This document shows, piece by piece, positions 20,746 through 30,885 of a DNA stretch of 64,000 nt; within the stretch, counting starts at the first letter, position 1; each line of letters opens with the position of its first letter. Made by a program: the position numbers and the translations under genes. Location of the stretch: assembly GCF_018143015.1 (NCBI RefSeq), contig NC_054740.1:15924797-15988796 (forward strand), in the 5' to 3' direction. The notes under the pieces are model-generated. The model had not been told where the DNA came from and did no database searches. It saw nothing but the letters and a program-made list of their open reading frames with translations. The DNA comes from Lytechinus variegatus. Lineage: Eukaryota > Echinodermata > Echinoidea > Temnopleuroida > Toxopneustidae.

Positions 20746-23700
20746 TTATAATTCTCTGCTTCGGGTACTTCCTGATCGCTTCTTGATGACGAGAAGCGAT
20801 ATAAAGATGCCGACACTGATCGCCTGCAAGACGCCGAGAATATAAAATTGTATCCCAATGGATTGCGTCAGATCGTACAGCGATCCTGTAAAATAGATCA
20901 AACCCAATAAGAGAGAACAGTACCAATAACATCAATGAATAAAATGAAAAATCATGAATTGAAAATATTAATTCACGTTGTTGTAGGCGAGTCAAACAAA
21001 ATTATCTCCCCCCGCATAGATGACATAATTATCAAACAGTAAATGATACGTTTAAAGATAGGCTTACTTTGGTACTCTTATTATTATCATATTCTCTCAC
21101 TCATAACCCTTTTCTCAGCTAAAATTTTGATATCTTTTCATTTCTAATGAATTATTTTTAATGGATGGATTTTGAAGGGTTTGAATGTATCATGTTCTAA
21201 CCCACATGTGAGACCCGTACTAGCCAACCCCCTTCGTCCATTTAAATATATCAGCTCCACATGAATTTCCACTTATATTCGTGACGACCACAAACCACAA
21301 GCCTGAGCCCCCCCCCCCTCCCTTCCCCCGCTGGCGATTTTGTTGTTGTTGTTGTTGTTTTTTGTAAAGTACTTGTGCATCGATCCGACGCGAGAGGGCA
21401 GTGGGAAGACGACATAATAGGCTATTTTGGAGACTTTGATTCAGATAGCAAATATTGGCCTTGTATTTTTTTAGTCTTAATTTTTTTAGAGTCTTAATTT
21501 TTTATTTTAATAATTCTTTGAAAAATCTTTTTCCACGAGAATGGAACCTACATTCGTCCATGAACTCGACTGTATAGGATTGGCTTACGGATTGAGCCAC
21601 ACCAATCGAGCTGATTGATTGGTCGGAAATTACACTGTAGCTTTCCGTTTCGTGTGCCATGAATAGTCTGAATTTATATCGTCATTTTCACTGACCACTC
21701 CCGTCTGGTGCACAAGTACTAACGAAAACAATCGTACCGCTGCCCTTTTGTCATTACCCGCTCCAATTCAATCTTGGTGTGAATTCTCCCACGTAGTTGG
21801 GTCTCACTTGGAGCCATAACACCATGATTCCTTACCGTATCATCGGATGATGTAGTAAAAAAAATCTTAAAATTGACATACCAGTAATGTAAGCAGTTAG
21901 GACTGCACTGACGCCTTTGCAAAGATACGAGATAGAAATCGCGGCGGGAAACACATCTTTCTTGACGACGTTGGCAATCAATGCTTCAATTAGACAGACA
22001 CTGCCATAAAGACCGAAGCCCAAGAAGAAGGAACAGACAAGGATGTAGGAGTAAGCCGTCCCCAAGGGCTGAATGAAGAACATCAGAGATGTCAAAGAGC
22101 AAAACAGAATGTATTGACCAGACACCCAGGTCGGATGAAAATACAAGATGACAGTGCTCAACATTCTCGCAACCAGGCCTCCGACACCTCCCATAGTTCC
22201 CACGAAGACTGCTTTGGATTCAGGGATTCCGACAGAGATTGCAAAGGGTACGATGAAAATAGTCCAGCTTATGAGAGTAAATGCAGCCAGGGTGTCGCAT
22301 GGCAAAATGAAAGCCATGAAAAACTTTGCTTCTTGAAGGAATGTCTTTAGATCTGACAGCAGTCTCAAGAATCGTCTTCGTATGCCGACGAGATACCGAT
22401 CGATGTCAGCATTTGCATCTGTGCTCTTATTTTTGAGGATGGAGGAATATTCAGTGTTTTGAGGCAGATTGTGACATTGGCTGGTTTGATTTACATTTTT
22501 ATCCAGAGCAAAATCTTTGTTAGTTAAAGAATCGGTACCCATGACCTCCAAGAGATGTTCACATGCTGGCGCAGGTGGTCTCTTTTGCCTTTCCTCTGGC
22601 AATTTTAAGACAAGACCGAAAGGTAACATGTTAAGGCAAAGGCCACCTAAGCAGAGAAGGGCTTGGTGTGGTCCGTAGGCTTCGAGCAAGACATTAGTTA
22701 GGATGGGCAAGATGAGAATTCCTGTCAGGGAACCCATAAAGACAAAGGAGCTGGCGAATGCAAAATCTCCTTTAAAGTGACCATGTAAACAGATGATTGC
22801 TGGAACTAATATCATACACTGACCAATACCTGCAAAAGAATAGACAAAATTAGCATTGGATAATAAAGGATAGAAACAACTTCAGAATTCGCTTTGTCAT
22901 CGCAAGTGGTTATATTTTCTATTAGATTTGATCTATGATTTTGAGGGATTATGTTTTTACCGAATAGAAAGAAGAGGCTTCCTAGAGCCGAGGTTGTATG
23001 TGCGAAGGATGACGTTGTTATGGCAACTCCAGCTATCAACCCCCCAGCTGTTGAAATCTTGGTTAGACCAATATTGCTGGCCAGTGGCTTCACAACTACC
23101 GCTGTAATATAAAAAGGGAAATATTGTCAATTTTTCTGCACTTGTTAAAAATAACTTAAGCAACGCTGTTTACTATGTCAATCACACAGTAGTTGTTTAA
23201 ACAAGTGTTTAAAATCGTTAAAAAAACATGCTTAAATTATTGATAATTAAATATTTGAATTAAAACTTTGTTGTTTAAGATTTTAAACACTTGTTTAAAA
23301 TGTTTAAACAACTACTGTGCGATTCACACAGTAAACAACGTTGTTTAAATCATTTTAAGTGTGGTAACTCTGTTAGACCACTTAAACCGTATCTGAATCA
23401 GAACAACTCGCAATCTACTTACTTCTAAATATACATCATTTAATTCTAATTACTCACTGTCGGTACAATACCTACTTCTCCTGCCTAGTTCCAATACCAA
23501 GTACGAAATTTTAACCCCCCCCCTTGGGGGCACTTACATTGATGAGTGGATACCATGCGCGACCAAAAAAAAACACGTAAAAGGATGGGGGGTTTTTTCA
23601 AGATGGGGCACGTTACGTATGTAGCGTAATAAGGGTGTCAATAACACTAAAATAATGAAAAAATGGGTATCCATTTTGCTAGGAAAGCTACGTGTTTAGG

Positions 23701-25634
23701 GGCAAATTTGATATAAAAAGACTGAAATGTTTTATAAATGATGTTCTTTTTGCCCCGTCAACACTACGACCCATATTCTGAACTCAGTTTTAAATTAAAC
23801 CCTGGTTGTGGTTTAAGTATGGGCACAAATCACTGACAGTACACATCCATTTTATTAACTGATATGACACTCAAATCGTTCACAATTGTCTAGGAATGAT
23901 AACTGAAGCATTTTGAAGTATCATTCTTCTTTATGAAAATGAATAGTAAACATAAGAAATATATAATATACACAGAAATTTTGAATTTTTGGCTCCCCAT
24001 AATTTTAGCACAGAGTTAGACCGTGGTCTAAGTTTAAATCTGACTTCAAAATACGGGCCTATGTGTTTAGAGTCCGATTTGCGCGAGGTAAGGGTGGATG
24101 GGCCCCCCTGGGGGGGGGCACTCGACCAAAAAAGTGGTAGGGGTGTGCCGCGGGCGAGACAAAAAACGGGGGCCCGGGGATGGGCCGTTCTTTACCCAAT
24201 GATGTAGGTAATGCCGGAGGTACAAAACCGACGACCGACGACAGTCCGTGATATAACTAATATATCGCTGTACTTGTTTAGGGGTTCAATATAGGGTATA
24301 CTTGCCAAGGGTATTTTTTTCAATACTTGTTAAGGGTAGGGTTCCACATCCAAATACTTGTTAGAGGGTGCATTTTCATAGTATGGAAATACTTGATTAG
24401 GATGCTTTTTGAGACCCCATGGTCGCGCATGGTATCCACTCGTCAATGGAAGTGGCCCTCGGGTAACTTCTAACCTTTGATATCAGTGCACGATATAGGT
24501 GTGTTTATAAAGAGTTTCGGGTTGATGATCACTGATCATGCCGATTGAAAATAATCATCCGTAAAGGCACTTCACAAGGTCAAAGGAGTGGAATGAGTAA
24601 ATGTCAATTTTTAAAGGATTTAATTGAGTCCAACCTGGTATTCAGTTCCAATACCAAGTAGCCTACTAGCTGGCCAAGGCCAAGGATTTCAAGATTACAT
24701 AATTCCGAGGCAAATACCAAAGACTGCCCAGGGTCAGGTCGGGACATGGCCAAGGACTTTAAGATTTCAAACATCTGAGGTCAAGGCCTATGGGAAGCCG
24801 ATAGTATTATGTACATTTTAAAACAAAGGGTATACAAGTTAAAGCTTTCAAGAGGTCAGTCAGATGCTTGCCAGATTTAGCAAGAACCCAGCTATTGCGA
24901 TCCAAAAAAGTCCAACAAAAACAAAAATATAAGCATTTCATAATATCGTTAGCTATGAACTTAAGGCACATTTTCAAAACCTAGATATGTATATTATGGT
25001 CTTATCCTTTTTCATTTCAAATAAACATTTATTTTCCTCCATTTTACAAAGTTTCTTCATTTTTTAAAACAAGAATTCATATGAAATCAATTACCATAAA
25101 GAATATAAATATATACAACTTATGTGTACAGAAGAAGGCGTAGGTCCCTAGAATGCTTGTGGGAGGATACGCCTGTGGACGTAAAGGTATACAATACACA
25201 AAATACAATGCAAAGATAAGTGGCTAGAAAAAGAGAAGAAGGGAAGACTGTCAAGAATACATTTTTATATGATTTTCTTGATACAAAAAATCATATTCTG
25301 GAGATGTTATCAACAGAATAGAATTTTATAATACATATTTGCTGTTACCTTGATACGTATGTACATTAAGGCCTATAAGATATTTAGTAAAATGTGTAAC
25401 TTAACCGCCAATGTGTGCCACTGTCCACGGTAAAGAAAATATGACGGCAACAGTTGCAAAATTGCTGTCTAGCTGGAAAACCATGGGTGTGAGTAGAACT
25501 CCAAACGCTTTGGTAATACCAGCTTCAAGAAACAGGAAGAAAAATGTTCCCAACAACACGAGATGACGATATGGATCTGATGGTGTGTCGTCATCATCAA
25601 TCCGTTCTCGACTGGAACGCGTTCTTGGCGCCAT
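20746..25634 (-). CDS. SLC16/monocarboxylate-transporter-like MFS transporter (complete)
   Basis: Four exons: 25406-25634, 22961-23101, 21882-22829 and 20746-20885. All joins are phase 1 with GT/AG borders, giving 1458 bp and 485 residues, the usual size of the SLC16 family. These are plasma-membrane carriers of monocarboxylates or related small solutes. Order: acidic N-terminus (RERIDDDDTPSD), TM1 at about 24-45 (HLVLLGTFFFLFLEAG), further TMs through exon 2 and early exon 3, and a hydrophilic loop of about 90 residues from KLPEERQKRPPAP to RRRFLRLLSDLK. The second six-TM half ends GSLYDLTQSIGIQF and a last TM, with a basic tail. The classic DGGWGW motif before TM1 and the RR of the TM5 motif are not seen, so substrate cannot be assigned and a diverged subfamily is likely. 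An alternative start 42 bp upstream (25676) would add 14 residues. Confidence 0.87.
20886..21881. other. Intron 3 of the SLC16-like gene
   Basis: No nested gene is supported. It contains a C run followed by a TTG repeat (GTTGTTGTTGTTG) at about 21310-21360. Confidence 0.5.
23160..23347. repeat. Fold-back repeat built on GTTTAAAC and GTTTAAAA
   Basis: The left arm, CACACAGTAGTTGTTTAAAC followed by AAGTGTTTAAAATC, is mirrored at the right by GATTTTAAACACTTGTTT and GTTTAAACAACTACTGTG. Outer phrases GCTGTTTACTATGT and ACAGTAAACAACG also pair. It lies in intron 1 of the SLC16-like gene. Confidence 0.7.
23768..24060. mobile_element. MITE nested in the copy-2 TIR element
   Basis: The segment is absent at the matching place in the 14.5-kb copy (after ACACTAC and before GTGTTTAGAG). 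It begins CCCATATTCTGAACTCAG and ends with the inverse, CTGACTTCAAAATACGGG. A GGTTTAAGTATGGG phrase is mirrored by GTCTAAGTTTAAATC. About 293 bp, no coding frame. Confidence 0.7.
24101..24190. repeat. Fragment of the G-tract TIR element seen at 3086-3539
   Basis: GGGGGGGGCACTCGACC, then AAAAAAGTGG, GGGTGTGCCGCGGGCGAGAC and AAAAAACGGGGGCC match the left end of the element at 3086 almost base for base. No matching right end is visible. Confidence 0.65.
24471..24611. repeat. Dispersed repeat, copy 1 of a pair flanking transporter exon 1
   Basis: TTCTAACCTTTGATATCAGT, GCACGATAT, TTTATAAAGAGTTTCGGG, TGATGATCACTGA and TCATCCGTAAAGGCACTTCA also occur in the same order at 25731-25882. The two copies lie about 1.26 kb apart on either side of SLC16-like exon 1. 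Confidence 0.7.
24612..25405. other. Distal intron 1 of the SLC16-like gene
   Basis: No gene is seen. GGCCAAGGCCAAGG at about 24672 and a later GGCCAAGGA recall the ends of the hAT-like element at 53456, but no boundary could be set. Confidence 0.4.
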
Positions 25635-25730
25635 TTTGATAACTGTCACCACCTTTGATTTGCAATGAGATACCAAAAACGATACTAACTATATTAGGAG
25701 TCCGGTTGTTTTGTTCGATCAGGCGAAATT

Positions 25731-25882
25731 CTAACCTTTGATATCAGTGCACGATATTAAATAGGCATATTTATAAAGAGTTTCGGGCTGATGATCACTG
25801 ACCATGGCGCCCGGCCATGGCGATTGAAAATTATCATCCGTAAAGGCACTTCAAAAGGTCAATGGAGTAGACTGAGTAAATA
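25731..25882. repeat. Dispersed repeat, copy 2
   Basis: Partner of 24471-24611 in the same orientation, with small insertions such as a duplicated CCATGGCG. It is followed within about 30 bp by the start of a truncated LINE. Confidence 0.7.
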
Positions 25883-25899
25883 TCCATTTTCATGAATAC

Positions 25900-28835
25900 T
25901 TCTACAAGGTAAAGGCACTTGTTGTTGAAAGAAAGCAAGTTATTCCAGTTCCCAAAACCAACAAAGCGTCTGAACTAAATGACTACCGACCCGTTGCCTT
26001 AACATCGATCGTGATGAAATGCTTTGAGAGGATCTTAATGAAACTCATCCTCCCAGTAATTTCCTCGGTTACATCAGTTAGCCTATTTACCAACCAAAGA
26101 AACCAGTTACGGATGCTGTACTGACATTAGTACACGAGATAGCTCAACATACAGACAAACTGAGGTGTTATTCTAGGGCCCTTTTTGTAGATTTTTCTTC
26201 GGCTTTCAATACAGGGGCGTAGATAGCGGGGGGGATGGGGGATGCATCCCCCCAGAATTTTAGGTGGGGGGGGATGGTGTGTACAATCATCCCCCCAGGT
26301 TTCTGTGGGGGAAGAAGCAAAACTATACAGTAATAAAGCAATGAATGCTAGTTAAAATCAATCAATAATAATAGCAGTAATAATCATAACGTACAGCAAT
26401 GACAAACATGATCAAAATTGGACTTTTATTCAGAGTCAATCATCTTATATGCATTTACAACTTGCAAGTTTTAAGTAATAACAACTGTCTTGCGTCGTCA
26501 TATACATTTAAGGATCGTTATTCAGAGTTTCACCAAGTACATTTCCTTATAATAATTATGTATTTGCAAAGGAGATAAGTTCAAAATATTTCATTACAGA
26601 TTTAAGAAAGTGTCGCTTAATCACTCCCTTTCAGAGCAATTGCTTTCATAACACATTAACACTGTTCAAACGAATTAATAAGAAATTACCTATACACATA
26701 CACTGACCCTTTTCCCTGCTGGCCATGTCCTCAACCCCTACTTTGCAAAGGAAAGGTGAAAATTTTTAGTCTCTAAGGAGCGAATTAGTAAATGAATGAT
26801 TTTGGAATGAAAGTGCAAATTTTGGATGGCCTCAGTGATATCCGAGGTTTTTTTCACTCAATATTCACTCTTTCATATATTCACTCCTTAAAGAGTGATC
26901 TATTTCACTAATTTTTCAGAGTACTTTGCGCTTTTCAAAGAAGGTAGAATCATCCAATATATAGACATGCCTTAATTCACGAAGGCAGATTGAATCAATC
27001 CATGGATAAGATTAATTTATGGTCTAAGATCACAGAACAAGCCTAACTCGACCCTCAGCGTGTTCATTGTCGGACCTTTGACAAAAAACATAATCATCTC
27101 GCGCATTTACGCGATAAAAATTATCTATACAGTTTACTTCCAACAACCCGGTGAGGTTTATTTCATTTCCATACTTAATTCAATCAAGCCTTTGTAATCA
27201 TGGTAATTTTAAAAAGAGTGTGCTTATCATTTCAGTGTCCGCATATCTGCACGTGGATAAGAAATATAATGTTGAGCTTTTTTTATTTTACCCCTATTAC
27301 TACAATTGTAATTGATATTTTTTTTAGTTTATTGGCTGTTTATTTGTTTATTCCTTTAGTTGTTGATTCATTCGTTTGATCATTAACAATATCGCTACTT
27401 TTAAAATAGTATACTACTATACTAGTAAAATAAGGAATACTAGTTATTCTAGATCATGTTTAGCAGGACTGTCATGACCAAGATGATAACTAGACATCCG
27501 ACAAATGACATTTCTCTCATGATCATCTTTACTCATTGTCATTAATCAAACAAAAGATTACTGCCATGAAAAATGTGCAAGGAAGTTTGTTTATTACTGG
27601 ATGCCCTCTTTATTGCTGAAAGCAAAGTGATTAAAAGACACACGAGATAATCCATGAGGCATATGGTGTTATTTTGTTATCTTTAACTCGTCTGCTTTGG
27701 CCCATGATATTTTGTTTTTATCGAGTACGTTATCTCCTTCATTCTTTATATTTATGTATTAATTATATATATATATATATATATAAAGTATGACCCAGCT
27801 AGGGATCATCCCCCCAGGTCTAAGGACCTGTCTACGCCACTGTTTCAATACGATATAGACATACATTCTTGTTGATAAACTGAATGATTTTAACCTTCAT
27901 CCTAAGATTTCTATTTGACTAGCAGCATTTTTAATTTTAACTAATAGAACCCAACGCGTTCGAGTTCAGAATAGTATGTCTGATGAGATTATGATAAATA
28001 CAGGTGCTCCCAAGTATGCATCCTATCAGCACTGATGTATATCTTTGTATACTAATGATTGTAACTCAAATAACGGAAATGTAAAAATACTAAAATATGC
28101 TGATGACAAAGTAATTCTAGGCCTGATGAAAAGTGAAACTGGTGATGATAGTTATCATAGAAGTATTGAATGCTTCTCTAGGTGGTGCAAAACAACCAAC
28201 CATCTAAGTGTAAAGAACTTGTTTTTTTTTTTTCAGAATTGCTTCCCCACAACCAGATTCAATTGTATAAGATGGTGTTTACATTGAAGTGGTAGATAGT
28301 TTTAAGTATCTCGGGACAAAGATTGGCGATGAATTTAATTGGATACCCCAAGCCAAGATCACACTTTCAAAAGCTCGAAGTAGAATGTTCTTCCTTCGAA
28401 GGCTTATTTAGGACCGTGCATTTTCATGAGAGGATAATGCGGGTCTTTTATAAAGCAATGGTGAAAAGTGCACTTCTCTTTAATCAAATTGTTTGGATAC
28501 ATGCAAGTAGGAAAGAGGACATACAGAAACCAGAAAGAATTGAAAAACAAGCCTTTAAAATAACAAAATAAAAAGGGTAGACAAGAATGAAGGTAGAGTC
28601 CTTAAAAAACAATGCCCTCCATAAATATTACAATTTGATGAGGTCAGGCAAACGTCTGAGAGACCTTCCCGGCAGAACCTCACGCTTCGTGAATTCTTTC
28701 GTTCCAGTTTCAATCCGTGCATTTAATAGTTATACTTGAATATATATTACCACCCTTAATTCCTGCCTTTATCTTAATTTATCTTTTCTTAATTTGCTTG
28801 TTGATTTGTATGTTTACTATATTGTGACGGAATCG
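25900..28835 (+). mobile_element. CR1/L2-like LINE fragment, split by a hAT-like insertion
   Basis: The plus strand begins within the reverse transcriptase: [20 protein letters not shown], then [13 protein letters not shown]. The frame decays, but ALFVDFSSAFNT is readable up to 26211. After the inserted element (26212-27842) it resumes, with SLYTNDCNSNNGNVKILKYA followed by DDKVILGLM, the catalytic DD box of the polymerase. The end of the ORF reads DSFKYLGTKIGDEFNW, KARSRMFFLRRLI, LHKYYNLMRSGKRLRDLPGR and NSFVPVSIRAFNS. Several stops and frame changes show the copy is dead. The 5' half, including any endonuclease, is missing. Confidence 0.82.
26212..27842. mobile_element. hAT-like non-autonomous transposon nested in the LINE
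   Basis: The ends are CAGGGGCGTAGATAG (26212) and CTGTCTACGCCACTG (to 27842), inverted repeats of about 15 bp. A perfect 8-bp duplication, TTTCAATA, flanks it (26204-26211 and 27843-27850). Both features fit hAT transposons. The subterminal sequence is G/C-run-rich (GGGGGGGATGG, ATCATCCCCCCAGG); the interior is AT-rich with an (AT)n tract at about 27765-27785. No transposase frame was found in its 1631 bp. Confidence 0.85.
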
Positions 28836-29192
28836 ACGGGCCTGCCGGCAGCTCGCTCTTGTCAGGATGCATTCTGCCGGCAGGTTTTTGCCACTTTCAT
28901 TTCCAAACTTTAGTCGCGGATCCGTTTGGCAGAGATATACTGCCGCAGTTGACTCTTGCACAAGCTTCGATCCTGTCAGTACCACCACCAGGCTACCACT
29001 AGACGGCTACAACTCTTGCTGTCGGCTCTACAGCTCACTCGACCATATACATCTAGCTTGTGTAGTTAATCTCTCTCGACCATATGCATCTGATTCCTGT
29101 ATCCTTGACCATAGGTACGAGACATTCTGTAGTCAAGCTCTCACGAAGACGCATCATAGTATCATGCTCGGTGTCCGTCTGTCTGTTAACTT
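28836..29192. other. Unrecognised GC-richer segment
   Basis: An open frame on the plus strand (28867-29202, 111 codons) and a shorter one on the opposite strand cover this block. Neither has recognisable similarity or splice context. CTGCCGGCAG occurs at about 28841 and again near 28872. Confidence 0.3.
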
Positions 29193-29460
29193 TTCTTTGT
29201 AAACGTGATAATTACAGTTGACTTAACTTAGGCTCATATCATTTGGTGTGTATGATACTAGCATGGATCCAAGGAAGCTTTATGATTTTGAGGTCAAAAG
29301 TCAAGGTCACAGTGACATGTTTTAATCTTACTCTTCTGAAGTCCTTGTAAACGCAATAACTTTAGTTTAACATAACTTAGGCTTGGTGTGTAGAATACCA
29401 GCATACGTTCCAAGAAGCCTATTCATCTTGAGGTCAAAAGTCAAGTTGTCACCTTCCATT
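29193..29460. repeat. Two-unit tandem repeat with AGGTCAAAAGTCAAGGTCAC
   Basis: Two units of about 130 bp share CTTTGTAAACGTGATAA / CTTGTAAACGCAATAA, ACTTAGGCT, GGTGTGTATGATAC / GGTGTGTAGAATAC, TCCAAGAAGC and GAGGTCAAAAGTCAAG. Such repeats occur widely in marine invertebrate DNA. Confidence 0.6.
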
Positions 29461-30725
29461 TTTCTTGCTTGACCAATAACTCTGTTTTCTTACAGGCGGG
29501 TGTATTATGTGCTCGCCCCAGCAACACTCGTTTTTTATTGGGAAGAGGTGCATTTTCATATCAAATAAGGTTAAATGCTCTTTCTAACCCTTTTGCTCAG
29601 AATATGCCATTGTGTCAGGATTCATTTCTTTTTATTATTTCGGATGATATCAAAAAGCTGGGGGGGGGGGGCAAACTGCTCTTTATTCTCTATTTATGTT
29701 CCTTTTTTCCATCTCTCTCCTTCTCTCTGTCTGTCTCTCCATCTCTACCTCTCTCTTTACATAGCTTCAACAAGGATGTGAGAGTCTAAATTATTTTGCT
29801 GATTCCAACCATTTTTTTTTCAGCTTATTTCAAGCTTTTTGTGATCTTTGTACAAAAAAGTAGGAGCTTTTCCAATTTCAGCTATTTTTTATTTGTGGTT
29901 TCTCTCTCACCTCCACTTCAAGAAAAGACTTACAAAATAGCTAATTTTCCAGAGACATAGTCTTTGATTTTATTCAGTTTTCTTGAAAGACATGTCACAG
30001 TATAATTGCACTTAGAACCTTGCATAAGAAATCAAAAGGAAAACATTCACTAAAATCACGCTGGTAAACCACACACATAGTGAGCTCGATGAAATTGTTA
30101 CATTTCCTACAAAATTTGCATATTTTCATTGCAGAATACCTCAAAGGCATATGTTGTATTGATATATGGAATGGTTACATGTGTTTATTTCTATTTCATA
30201 ATATGTCAGATGCATATGTATCTGTGTCCAAACTCATTTTCATTTTCCTTAATAATCTTCTACCTTCAATAATCCTCATTACATAAAAAAAAACATATTT
30301 AACTGATTTATCAAATCAATCAAGGATAATTTGAATTGATTAAAATATTTTTATTTACATCATTTGTGTCTTTATAGCTGGTAATATTCTTTGTTATCTA
30401 TATTAAATAGCACTGGGAATGGGCAAGATTTAAACATTTAGTATAAACAACATCATTACGTTCTGGCAAGAGAATTTGGGTGATCAAACTACAGCAATGA
30501 AAACATTTCAAGTGATTTATTCGATCATTTATATCCTGCATACGAATCAACAGCTTTCTGATAAACTGTATCATTCTACCAACCCTCTTAATGTATACAG
30601 GCATATATGAAATATTCATTTTATGTGATATCATCTCTTTAAATCAATGTCCCATTCTATCTGTTCCTATGTATGTTGAAATGTCATTCACCCACCTACC
30701 TACCGTCCTATCCTATATTTACCCA
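29461..30725. other. Intergenic, nothing recognised
   Basis: A G run and a CT-rich microsatellite lie at about 29660-29760. The remainder is AT-rich with no supported gene. Confidence 0.4.
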
Positions 30726-30875
30726 TCCTATCTATCTATCTATCTATCTATCTACCTATCTATCTATCTATCTACCTATCTATCTATCTATCTATCTTTC
30801 TTTCTATTTATCTATTTATCCTATTTACCAGTCCTATCTATCTATCTATCTATCTATATATCTATCTATCTATCT
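30726..30875. repeat. (TATC)n microsatellite
   Basis: About 150 bp of TATC units with a few CTAC and TTTC variants. On the minus strand it reads (GATA)n and begins about 10 bases after the stop codon of the CNBD2-like gene. Confidence 0.95.
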
Positions 30876-30885
30876 GTATTTCTCA

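Larger units (their letters stand above)
23521..24463. mobile_element. TIR element, GTGGATACCATG family, copy 2, with insertions
   Basis: The left end CACTTACATTGATGAGTGG and ATACCATGCGCGACC is inverted at the right end, GGTCGCGCATGGTATCCACT then GGAAGTGG. The body is colinear with the reverse complement of 14541-15076 (GGGCACGTTACGTATGTAG, TAAGGGTGTC, GTTTAGGGGCAAATTTG, GTTTAGAGTCCGA, TTGTTAAGGGTAGGGTT). Compared with that copy it carries an extra segment at 23768-24060 and a replaced segment at about 24100-24240. It lies in intron 1 of the SLC16-like gene. Confidence 0.75.

Noticed and set aside
25900-28835. Functional host gene from the reverse-transcriptase-like frames
   Set aside because: Frames are broken several times, the 5' half is absent and a transposon interrupts it; it is a dead LINE copy.
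28867-29202. 111-codon plus-strand frame
   Set aside because: No similarity, no splice context, runs into a tandem repeat; kept only as an unrecognised segment.
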